Source: Cytophagaceae bacterium
GTDB taxonomy: Bacteria > Bacteroidota > Bacteroidia > Cytophagales > Spirosomataceae
NCBI GenBank assembly: GCA_016722655.1
Contig: JADKIR010000004.1
Location: 2,852,001-2,916,000, forward strand
Reading direction: 5' to 3'
DNA: 64,000 nucleotides
A program made the position numbers and the translations under genes. Of the stretch, positions 34,193 through 43,100 are shown piece after piece (positions within the stretch are counted from its first letter, which is position 1; each line of letters starts with the position of its first letter). Under the pieces are notes generated by a model. The model did not search any database, was not told the DNA's origin, and was given only the letters and a program-made list of their open reading frames with translations.

Positions 34193-35877
34193 TATTTTTT
34201 TTTTGACTTTCTTCCTTTCAGAGTCCCTTTCGTTTTCATATGTTGTGCATTAATCTTACAAGCTTCGCTCTTTGTCATCCATTTACAATTACTAGGAAAA
34301 AAACCTTTATCCTGATCAATCCGCTTGAAAACCATATCCATATAAGTAGGTTCTCCAACATCTTCCCTGAATAATAAGAAGTCGTTCCATCTATTATGAA
34401 ATTCAATGTTGGGAATATAATCTCTTGAATTTGGGTTGATACTTCCATGTTTTATGCTACTCCATGTTTTATAAACTTTTGATTTAACATAGCTTTCTCC
34501 AGGCTTAGAAGGTGTTTTTACATCAATTCGTCCAGACCTAATTCTACCTTTTGCAGCTTCATATAATATTTTTCTTGTTTCAGAAACATATTTTGCAGCT
34601 TCTTTTACACTTTTAAATCTTTTCCCATCTATAGTTGTTGGTTTACTGTTGGAACCGCCACTAATTCCACCTGTTGAAATGTTATAGCCATTAGGAATCA
34701 ATGTGTTTAATTTCTTTATCCATTCTCTTTCTTTTCGTTCTAATCCCTTTTTCGTTGTTCCAGAATCTATCGCCTTAATTGAGAAATTGTCCGCACCAAA
34801 TTCTCTAATTGCTGCATGTAAAGATTCTTTACTTTTTATATGGTTTGTATTTGCTTGTTCTTGATGATATCTCCACCTTCTTTCCAAAGTTTGAACAGTC
34901 AAACCGATATATTGCTTCTCATTCAAGTTATTCGTTATTAAATATATGATTCCATCCGCGTATCCAGGGTTTGGGATTCTCTCAAAAGCTTCCTCCAGCT
35001 TCATACCTTCTTTGATCCATCTATTGATTGTTGTAGAACTTGCGGGAGGTCTTAATACTCGTGTTGCTTCCTCAATATTAGGATATTCTTCTCCAAATAC
35101 AGTAACCTTGTTAATCTCTCGCTCATGTCTAATATAATCAGGTGAAAATATTTTCTCTTCATTTAATCCAGCTTGTCGCCTTTTTAATGCTCTATGATAA
35201 TCAATCCCCTTTTCAATACATTTTTCTTTAAATGTGCCTACGGTAAAACTCTCAATTACACAATGAGGACATTTTGTTCCTCTGAGATGATTACTTGGAG
35301 ATTGAAAAAAATCTCCATGCTTTGAACATATTATTTTACCGCTTTTAGCAGAATTCTTGTACATAAATTCACTGTAATCATAAGAATCACCATGAATTTT
35401 CTTAGCCCTATCAATAAACTCCTCATTTAATTCAGCTTGAGTTTTAATTCGCCCTAAATTATTTTTGTTTCCAGAAAGTTTAAGAACCTTGCATTGTACA
35501 CAACCAGTATGACCTTTAATATGATTACTAGGTTTTTGTTTAAATAAAATATTGTGTAGAGTACATTTTATCTTAACCATCTTACCTGCAGATGGCAATT
35601 CATCAAAAAAAGAATAATCATATAAATCACCCCAATGTTCTTGTGAACGCCTTATAAATTCGTCTTTACTTGTTTTCTGAGAATCATCATAACATTTTCT
35701 ACAGCCTACGCCATTTTTGTGATGACCAGGCGTAATTTGAAAGTTTCCATGCTTTGAGCAAATCACAGTTATTTTAGTTGTAGAATTAACATATTCTACT
35801 AGAGAATAATCGTATTTATCACCGTGTTGATTACGAAAATCTAATATTGCTTCATGTTGTGTTTTCTTTCTAGGCAT
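34192..35877 (-). CDS. Multidomain GIY-YIG endonuclease with three DUF723-type zinc modules
   Basis: A 561-residue protein. Residues 1-62, 70-130 and 150-206 are three repeats of the form HGDKYDYSLVEYVNSTTKIT, CSKHGNF, GCRKC: zinc-ribbon modules of DUF723 type found in phage and homing nucleases. Residues 260-302 resemble a short HTH module (ATRVLRPPASSTTINRWIKEG). The GIY-YIG nuclease is at about 309-400, with GIIYLITN, YIG (323-325), the catalytic Arg in LERRW and a Glu in GLERKEREWI. A NUMOD1-like module (TTIDGKRFKSVKEAAKYV) follows, and the end (470-545) is the NCKWMTKSEA-type domain known from phage HNH/AP2-like proteins. It looks like a free-standing homing endonuclease. Adjacent palindromes suggest mobility. 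Confidence 0.85.
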   Translation of the reverse strand: MPRKKTQHEAILDFRNQHGDKYDYSLVEYVNSTTKITVICSKHGNFQITPGHHKNGVGCRKCYDDSQKTSKDEFIRRSQEHWGDLYDYSFFDELPSAGKMVKIKCTLHNILFKQKPSNHIKGHTGCVQCKVLKLSGNKNNLGRIKTQAELNEEFIDRAKKIHGDSYDYSEFMYKNSAKSGKIICSKHGDFFQSPSNHLRGTKCPHCVIESFTVGTFKEKCIEKGIDYHRALKRRQAGLNEEKIFSPDYIRHEREINKVTVFGEEYPNIEEATRVLRPPASSTTINRWIKEGMKLEEAFERIPNPGYADGIIYLITNNLNEKQYIGLTVQTLERRWRYHQEQANTNHIKSKESLHAAIREFGADNFSIKAIDSGTTKKGLERKEREWIKKLNTLIPNGYNISTGGISGGSNSKPTTIDGKRFKSVKEAAKYVSETRKILYEAAKGRIRSGRIDVKTPSKPGESYVKSKVYKTWSSIKHGSINPNSRDYIPNIEFHNRWNDFLLFREDVGEPTYMDMVFKRIDQDKGFFPSNCKWMTKSEACKINAQHMKTKGTLKGRKSKKK

Positions 35878-35924
35878 TTTTTATTTTTATTTCCTTCATA
35901 ATAGTGCCTATTTTAATGAAAGCC

Positions 35925-36054
35925 AACGGTTTGGGGCTTGACGCAGTGGGGGATTAGAAGCACAAATGTTCAATTTACTACAAAAGTTCAATAGAAGTAC
36001 AAATGTTGAATTTACCACTTCTGCCCCCATTGCGTTCAAACCCCTGTTATGCCC
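35925..36054. repeat. attC-like large palindrome (element C)
   Basis: The element starts AACGGTTTGGGGCTTGACGC and ends GCGTTCAAACCCCTGTTATGCCC (see positions 36033-36054). The arms pair with bulges over about 35 bp (TGGGGG...AGAAG with CTTCTGCCCCCA), the loop has three AGTTCAAT/ACAAATGTT-type repeats. Size (about 125 bp), AAC/GTT ends and imperfect pairing resemble integron attC sites, but the end boxes do not fit the strict RYYYAAC/GTTRRRY consensus. Confidence 0.6.
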
Positions 36055-36113
36055 TAGTGCCTTTTTCGTCTGTTTATTTTGGCTTTTGTTGTCGTGTCGT
36101 TGTGTGTTGGCTT

Positions 36114-36176
36114 GGTAGCTCTTTTGCATTTTTTAGCGTTGGTTTGAGTATTGGCAAAAAATGCAAATGTGCTACC
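36114..36176. repeat. Hairpin at the left edge of the metal-resistance cluster
   Basis: GGTAGC-TC-TTTTGCATTTTTT pairs with AAAAAATGCAAA-TG-TGCTACC around a loop containing AGCGTTGGTTTGAG. A hairpin with similar loop sequence lies at the other edge of the cluster (45101-45163). Besides elements C and this one, the stretch 35878-36198 has no gene. Confidence 0.6.
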
Positions 36177-36198
36177 AAAAGCGTTGGTGTTATTGTCA

Positions 36199-38238
36199 TC
36201 AAAACTTCATTCTTTGTATTCGTACTGCATTTAGAATTGCTAATAATGCTACTCCTACATCAGCAAATACTGCTTCCCACATTGTAGCTAATCCACCTGC
36301 ACCTAATATTAGAACAATGGCTTTAACAACAAATGCAAGTATAATATTTTGCCAAACAATTTTTTTGGTTTGTTTCCCTATGTTTATAGCCATTGGGATT
36401 TTACTTGGCATATCGTCTTGTATAACTACATCTGCTGTTTCTATGGTAGCATCACTGCCTAAACCACCCATTGCTATACCTACATTGCTCAATGCTACTA
36501 CGGGTGCATCGTTTACGCCATCTCCTACAAAACAAACGGTTTCATTTTTAGCAATGAGTTCTTTTACTTTATTTACTTTGTCTTCGGGTAATAAATCGCC
36601 ATAGGCGTTTGCAATGCCTAATTTTTCGGCTACAAATTTTACCACTGTGCTTTTATCTCCACTTAACATTGTAGTTTTTACTCCTAATGCTTTTAATTTG
36701 TCAATGGTAATTTGTGCATCTTCTTTAATGCTATCGGCAATGGTTAAATAACCAATAAATATTTTATCGTATGCAATAGCTATTAATGTGTAAACAATAG
36801 TACTTGGGTCAATATCATAAGCAATATTAAATTTGTCCATTAATTTAAAATTCCCCACTAATAATTCCTTTCCGTTTACAATTGCTTTTAATCCGTGCCC
36901 TGATATTTCCTCTACACTTACTAAGCTGATATTACTATCTACCTGACCAACATAATTATGAATAGCTGTAGCAACTGGGTGTGTACTTTGACTTTCTAAA
37001 GCATTTACTATTTGCAGTATTTCGTCTTTATTAAATTCGGGTTTTAATATTACTTCTTGAACTTTGAAAACGCCTTCTGTCATAGTGCCTGTTTTATCCA
37101 TTACTACATTCTGAATATTGGCTATTATATCTAAAAAATTACTACCCTTAAATAAAATACCATTTCTGCTTGCAGAACCGATACCGCCAAAATAACCTAA
37201 TGGAATACTAATTACTAATGCACAAGGACAAGAAATAACCAAGAAAACCAAAGCTCTGTATAACCATTGACTAAAAACATAATTATCTACAAAAAAGTAA
37301 GGAAGTGCTGTTATAAGAATAGCTAAAGCAACTACTATTGGGGTGTAAATTTTTGCAAATTTTCTGATAAATAATTCTGTTGGTGCTTTTTGTGCAGTAG
37401 CATTTTGTACCAATTCTAAAATTTTACTCAACTTACTATCAGTATAGGCTGTTGTTACTTTGACTTGTGCTACGGTGTTTAAATTTATCATTCCTGCTAA
37501 AACCACATCACCTTTCGATTTTGTATCTGGTTTGCTTTCGCCTGTAAGTGTTGCTGTGTTGAATGAAGCATTATCTGATATTAATTCTCCATCTAAACCC
37601 AATTTTTCACCTGGTCTAAGTTGTATAATATCGCCAATATTTACCTGTTCTGCTTTTGTAATTTTGGATTGATTGTTTTGAATGATAGTAACTTCATCAG
37701 GACGTTGGTCGAGTAATGTTTTTATGTTTGCTTTGGCTCTTTTTACTGCTAAAGTTTGAAACACTTCGCCAACTGCATAAAATAACATTACTGCTACGCC
37801 TTCGGGATATTCGCCTATTGCAAATGCTCCGATAGTTGCAATACTCATTAGCAAAAATTCAGAGAATATTTCTCCTTTTCCAATGCTTGTAAATGCTTCT
37901 TTGACTACTGGAAAGCCAACTGGAATGTAAGCAACTACATACCAAATAATTCTTACCCAACTTGTAAACCACGATTGTGGAAAATAATTATCAAATGCAA
38001 TAGCAATAAGTAATAAACATAGTGAAATCATTGCTGGTAAAAACATTTTTATAACACTATCATTGCCTTTTGAATGGTCGTGTCCATCTTCGTCTGAATG
38101 TTCACTATGATTGTGCCCATCTTTTTTACTATGTCCATCTTCTAACAAAGAATTTGCCCCTGCATTTGTATATATTTTTTCTTGCTGTGAGCAACAAAGT
38201 TGCTTGCCTTTTGCATCGTAGGTATGTTTATGTTCCAT
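36199..38238 (-). CDS. PIB-type heavy-metal ATPase (Zn/Cd/Pb type)
   Basis: A 679-residue P-type ATPase pumping metal out of the cytosol. The N-terminal 65 residues hold no HMA domain but a CC pair (15-16) and a His/Asp-rich stretch (about 36-57, HNHSEHSDEDGHDHS). Then come membrane helices, TGES (232-235), the CPC metal site (337-339), DKTGT with phosphorylated Asp381, the STHP motif and GDGVNDAP. The CPC motif plus His-rich tail fits the Zn2+/Cd2+ subgroup. It is the last gene of the five-gene efflux operon, 2 nt after the methyltransferase gene. Exact ion preference is inferred. Confidence 0.93.
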   Translation of the reverse strand: MEHKHTYDAKGKQLCCSQQEKIYTNAGANSLLEDGHSKKDGHNHSEHSDEDGHDHSKGNDSVIKMFLPAMISLCLLLIAIAFDNYFPQSWFTSWVRIIWYVVAYIPVGFPVVKEAFTSIGKGEIFSEFLLMSIATIGAFAIGEYPEGVAVMLFYAVGEVFQTLAVKRAKANIKTLLDQRPDEVTIIQNNQSKITKAEQVNIGDIIQLRPGEKLGLDGELISDNASFNTATLTGESKPDTKSKGDVVLAGMINLNTVAQVKVTTAYTDSKLSKILELVQNATAQKAPTELFIRKFAKIYTPIVVALAILITALPYFFVDNYVFSQWLYRALVFLVISCPCALVISIPLGYFGGIGSASRNGILFKGSNFLDIIANIQNVVMDKTGTMTEGVFKVQEVILKPEFNKDEILQIVNALESQSTHPVATAIHNYVGQVDSNISLVSVEEISGHGLKAIVNGKELLVGNFKLMDKFNIAYDIDPSTIVYTLIAIAYDKIFIGYLTIADSIKEDAQITIDKLKALGVKTTMLSGDKSTVVKFVAEKLGIANAYGDLLPEDKVNKVKELIAKNETVCFVGDGVNDAPVVALSNVGIAMGGLGSDATIETADVVIQDDMPSKIPMAINIGKQTKKIVWQNIILAFVVKAIVLILGAGGLATMWEAVFADVGVALLAILNAVRIQRMKF

Positions 38239-38240
38239 AG

Positions 38241-38840
38241 TTAAATTAGTCTTCTTGTTTTAAGTTTATAATTGATATATTCTTGTCTGTGTTGTTTTTC
38301 TAAGAAATCTTCTTCTAAGCGAATTTGTATTTGAATTATAAAATAAGTGGTAATCAATAAGCAAAAGGATAATGCTGTAGGTACTATCATAAATAGACCC
38401 AAAATACTTATTATCATTCCTAAAAAAATAGGATTTCGGCTTATTGAAAAAACACCTTTAATTATTAATTCAGTTTTATTTTTTTCATCTATGCCAATAC
38501 GCCAACTTTTACTCATTTGATATTGTGCAATACCTATCCATATTAAAGAAATATGAATTAAAACTAAACCAATTATTTTGAAAGCACTAAAACACAGATA
38601 AGAAATAGGAATGGTGTAGTAATAAAGTGTATTAGAAAATGAAAAACATAAAACTGCTACAAATAGAAATGCAATAAGTAGTTTCATTACAAATCCAATA
38701 TAATCGTGGGCATTATCAGTCTTTCCAAATGTTATAGGATTTATTCCTGTTTTTTTGAAAGTTCGATATGTAGGCACTACAAATGCTATTAATATGTAAA
38801 CTAATAAGTATATCGGTAAATATATTTTAAGTATATCCAT
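38241..38840 (-). CDS. Isoprenylcysteine methyltransferase-like (ICMT/PEMT) membrane protein
   Basis: A 199-residue protein with about five membrane spans. The C-terminal signature SISRNPIFLGMIISILGLFM, then IRLEEDFLEKQHRQEYINYK is the SAM-binding part of the ICMT/phospholipid methyltransferase family. Such genes accompany metal efflux clusters in many bacteria; the substrate is unknown. It sits between the ATPase (2 nt) and the adaptor gene (11 nt) in one operon. Confidence 0.85.
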   Translation of the reverse strand: MDILKIYLPIYLLVYILIAFVVPTYRTFKKTGINPITFGKTDNAHDYIGFVMKLLIAFLFVAVLCFSFSNTLYYYTIPISYLCFSAFKIIGLVLIHISLIWIGIAQYQMSKSWRIGIDEKNKTELIIKGVFSISRNPIFLGMIISILGLFMIVPTALSFCLLITTYFIIQIQIRLEEDFLEKQHRQEYINYKLKTRRLI

Positions 38841-38851
38841 AAGTTTTATTT

Positions 38852-40141
38852 TTAATGTTCGTGACCGCCTGTATTTGATAATTTAGCATTGATAAAAAAT
38901 GCACCTTTAGTAACAATTACTGCATCTTTGGGTATGTCATTTACAAATGTGATTGCTGTATAACCCATATTAGAAACACCTTTTACAATTTCTATTTTTT
39001 CAAAATTGGTGGTGTTTTTTGGCTCTGCTTCCTTGCCTTTTTCTGCTTCCTTATGGTCGTGTACTTCTTCGCCATCTTCGTGGTGTTCTTCAGGTTCTTT
39101 GTTTGTTTTTATAAAAATGTAATACTTACCATCAGCTTCTACAATAGCTTCGGTAGGTACGGCTGGTGAAGTAACATTGTTTAGACTAACTATGGCTGTA
39201 ATATTCATCCCATCAATTAATCCTGTTTTATTGCCTTTTACATTGCAATGTACTGGTATGGTTTTGCTTTCACTTTCAAAAGCCGAACCAATGCTATAAA
39301 CTACTGCATCGTATTCTGTAGTTGGATTGTTAGTTAAGGTAAAATGAATAGTTTGTCCAACTTTTAGCATTGGTAGGTCTTTTTCAAATACATTGAGATC
39401 TAAATGTAAACTACCGTTATCTACAATTTCGGCTACAGGCGAAGATACATCTACATACGAGCCGATTTTAGCAAATACATTACTCACAGTACCACTTATA
39501 GGACTTGAAACCACCAACATAGATTGTAAATTTCCGTTGCTTACATTATTAGGGTTAATGCCCATTAGTTGAATTTGTTGCTGTAATGAAGCTCTACGAG
39601 TTCGCAAACTATTTAAATCGGCTGTGGCACTTTGTAAGTTTTTCTTTGCTCCTGCATTTCCTTCGTTTAATTCTTTTTGCCTTGCAACTTCTTGTTCTGC
39701 AAAGGTTATTCTACTGCCTGTACTTAAATATTCTTCTTGGAGCTGAATAAATTGAGGATTGGCAATAGTTGCAATGATTTGTCCTTTTTTTACATAAGAA
39801 CCTATTTGAACATTCAAAGTTTTAATTACACCACCATATAAAGAAGTAGCATTTGCCTTGTTGTTGTTTGGAACTTTTAGATTGCCATTTGCTTTTATGG
39901 TTGCCGTTAGTTCTTTGTTTTCAATATTGCCAAAGGTAATACCTACTGTTTTAATTTGTTCAGCAGTAAGTGAAGCAATTGTGGCTGGGGCTTCTTCGTG
40001 GTGTTCTTCTTTTTTGGCTTCTGTTTTTGTTTCAGCCGTTCCGTGATTATGCCCATCTCCTTCCTTATGATTGCTACAGGCAGATAACAATAAAGTAAGA
40101 ATTATTGTTACAGAAATTATTTTATTTATTTGAAATATCAT
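38852..40141 (-). CDS. CusB/CzcB-family periplasmic adaptor lipoprotein
   Basis: A 429-residue membrane-fusion protein linking the RND pump to its channel. It has a lipobox (LLSAC, about residue 22), a His/Glu-rich N-terminal stretch (GDGHNHGTAETKTEAKKEEH), barrel-sandwich halves (VQIGSYVKKGQIIATIANP; IGSYVDVSSPVAEI), a coiled-coil hairpin (about 130-190) and a beta-barrel domain. A second His/Glu insert (EEHHEDGEEVHDHKEAEKGK) lies near residue 355, probably a metal-binding loop. It lies 8 nt downstream of the RND gene. Confidence 0.92.
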   Translation of the reverse strand: MIFQINKIISVTIILTLLLSACSNHKEGDGHNHGTAETKTEAKKEEHHEEAPATIASLTAEQIKTVGITFGNIENKELTATIKANGNLKVPNNNKANATSLYGGVIKTLNVQIGSYVKKGQIIATIANPQFIQLQEEYLSTGSRITFAEQEVARQKELNEGNAGAKKNLQSATADLNSLRTRRASLQQQIQLMGINPNNVSNGNLQSMLVVSSPISGTVSNVFAKIGSYVDVSSPVAEIVDNGSLHLDLNVFEKDLPMLKVGQTIHFTLTNNPTTEYDAVVYSIGSAFESESKTIPVHCNVKGNKTGLIDGMNITAIVSLNNVTSPAVPTEAIVEADGKYYIFIKTNKEPEEHHEDGEEVHDHKEAEKGKEAEPKNTTNFEKIEIVKGVSNMGYTAITFVNDIPKDAVIVTKGAFFINAKLSNTGGHEH

Positions 40142-40149
40142 CTGAAATA

Positions 40150-43100
40150 TTATTTATTGATTATTGAATTTATATTGATTACTGTTTGATTTATTTGCTG
40201 TATTGATTGCAAGTATTTTAGTTGAATATCAGTAGCTGTTTGTAAAGCATATAAATATTCTACATAACTTACATCTCCTGTTTTATAGCCCAATTGTGCT
40301 GATTTTACAATTTCTTCTGCATTGGGTAAAGCATTTGATTTATAATAATTGTATTGCGTTACATCTTGCTCATATTGTGTCATCGCATTTTGCAGTTGTG
40401 ATTGTAGTTGTTTTTTTTCATATTCTGCTCGTTGCTCTAAACTTTGCTTTTGATATTCTAAGCTCTTAATTTTTGCTTTTGTTGCACCATAAGTTAAAGG
40501 AATAGCAATACCAATATTCACAACATTAAATCTATTACCTGCACCAAAATATTTATCTGCACCATTGATAGTTTGAAAACCAATTAAGGATTGATTGGAA
40601 TAGCCAATTTTAAAATCGGGTAAGCCTTGTGCCTTTTCTACTTTTTTTGTTTGTTCGGCTATTTGCATATTTTGATATAGCGATTGCAACATTGGGTGAT
40701 TGGCTATTGCATTGGTATCAATTAAATTATTAACAGTTAAGGGTACATAGTTTGCATTTGTAATAAGTACAATACTATCATTTGTATTTAATAATGCTTT
40801 TAAACTTTGGTAGGCATTTATTAGATATACTTGGTTTTGTTGTGTCAATAAATTGATTTCGCCTTGTTTTGTTAGGGCTGTATTAATTTCAATTTTTTTG
40901 GTATCGCCTGTTTTATATCGCAAATTGGCTACTCGTAAGAACTCGATATACAAACTATCCAAACTTTGTAGTTTTTGTTTGTTGAATTGCAAGTATTCTA
41001 TTTGGTAATATAAACTGCGAACTTGATTTTTGATTTCATAAATACTCAATTGCTGTTGTAGTTGTTTTGCTTTAACTTCTGCATTAATCAATTCTTTCTT
41101 TGCACCAAATAATGTAGGAAACGGTATTGTTTGAGAAAGTTGAAAAGCATTGTCAAACTTGATACTATTGTACTGACCAAGTTGCATATTGAAATCCATT
41201 TTAGGTAATTCATTGGCAGTTTTTTTCAGACTTTCTGTTGCTTTTATTTCCAAATCATTAGCCTTAATAGATTGATTGTTTTGAATTGCAATATTTATTG
41301 CTTGGTCTATTGAACTAATATTTACCGTTTGAGCATTTACATTTATTGTTGAACATAAGAACAATAAAATAGTGGCTGTTACAACTGGTTTCACTTTTGG
41401 TTTTCTTTTTAAATTAATTTTTGAATTAAATATTATGTATAGTAGTGGCAGTACAAATAGTGTAAGGAAAGTGGCTGTAAGTAAACCTCCAATTACAACT
41501 GTGGCTAATGGTTTTTGCACTTCTGCCCCTGCACTTCTGCTTAATGCCATTGGTAAAAAACCTAAGCTGGCAACTGTGGCTGTCATTAATACTGGTCTTA
41601 ATCTTATTTTTGTGCCTTCAATTACTCTTTTAATTATGTCTGTCCAACCTTCTTTTTCTAATTGATTGAAAGTACCAATTAATACGATACCATTTAATAC
41701 TGCTACACCAAATAAGGCAATAAAACCAATACCTGCACTTATACTAAATGGCATACCACGAAGCAATAAAGCAAAAATACCACCTATGGCACTCATAGGT
41801 ATGGCTGTAAATATTAAACTTGCTTGTTTGAAAGAACGGAATGTAAAATAAAGCAACATAAAAATTAATAGTAGTGATACTGGCACTGCTATCAATAAAC
41901 GCTTACTTGCTTTTTGTAAATTTTCAAATGTACCACCATAGGTAAAATAATATCCCGAAGGCAAAGTAATTTGTGTATTCAGTTTTTGTTGTATTTCCTC
42001 CACTACACTTTGTACATCTCTGTCTTTTACATTAAACCCTACTACAATTCTTCGTTTACCCGCCTCTCTGCTTATTTGTGCAGGACCTAATTTGTAAGCA
42101 ATATTAGCTACTTGTGAAAGTGGAATTTGAGAGCCTGAACTGGTTGGTATCATCAAATTATTTACATCTTCAATACTTCTTCGGTAGGTGCTATCTAATC
42201 GAACAACTAAGTCAAACTTTCTTTCGTTTTCAAAAACAACACCTGTACTTTTGCCTGCAAAGGCTGTGCTTACTATATCGTTTACATCTTGAATAGTTAG
42301 TCCATAATTGGCAATGCGTAATCTATCGTATTCAATATTTATTTGTGGTAATCCATTAACTCTTTCTATTTGTGGGGCTGAAGCACCTTGTACAGATTGT
42401 ATAACTTGACTTACTTTAGTTGCATAAGTTGATAGGGTGTCCATATTTTCGCCAAATATTTTTACCGCTACATCTTGCCTAATACCTGTCATCAATTCAT
42501 TAAAACGCATTTGTATGGGTTGGTTTTTTTCAAAAAATATACCTGGTATGGCTTCTAATTTTTCGTAAATTTCATCGGCTAATTCATCGTATGTTTTATT
42601 CGATTTCCATTCATTTTGTGGCTTTAGAATAATCATCATATCTGTAGCTTCGGGTGGCATTGGGTCTGTTGGTACTTCGGCACTACCTGTTTTGCCAACT
42701 ACCATTTTTACTTCATCAAATTTTTTAATAATTCTACTGGCTTGCATAGAAGTTTCGATACTTTGGTTTAAGGAACTGCCTTGTGGAAGTATGCAATGAA
42801 ATGCAAAATCTCCTTCGGCAAGTGTAGGTATAAATTCGCCACCCATACGACTAAAAACAAACAATGCAATTACAAAAAGTGCAACTGTAATGCCTACAAG
42901 CCAATATTTTAGTTGAATAGCACTTTGTAACAATGGTTGGTATATTCTTTGTAAATAATCCATCATTTTATCGCTAAATGTTTTTTTGTGATTGATTGTT
43001 TTTGGTAAAAACAAAGCACACATCATCGGAATATAGGTAAGCGATAAAATTAAAGCTCCGAATATGGCAAAGCCAACTGTCATTGCCATAGGGCTAAACA

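Noticed and set aside
36003..36604. Plus-strand frames opposite the ATPase gene end
   Set aside because: They are antisense shadows of the ATPase and of element C; the ATPase frame is supported by motifs.
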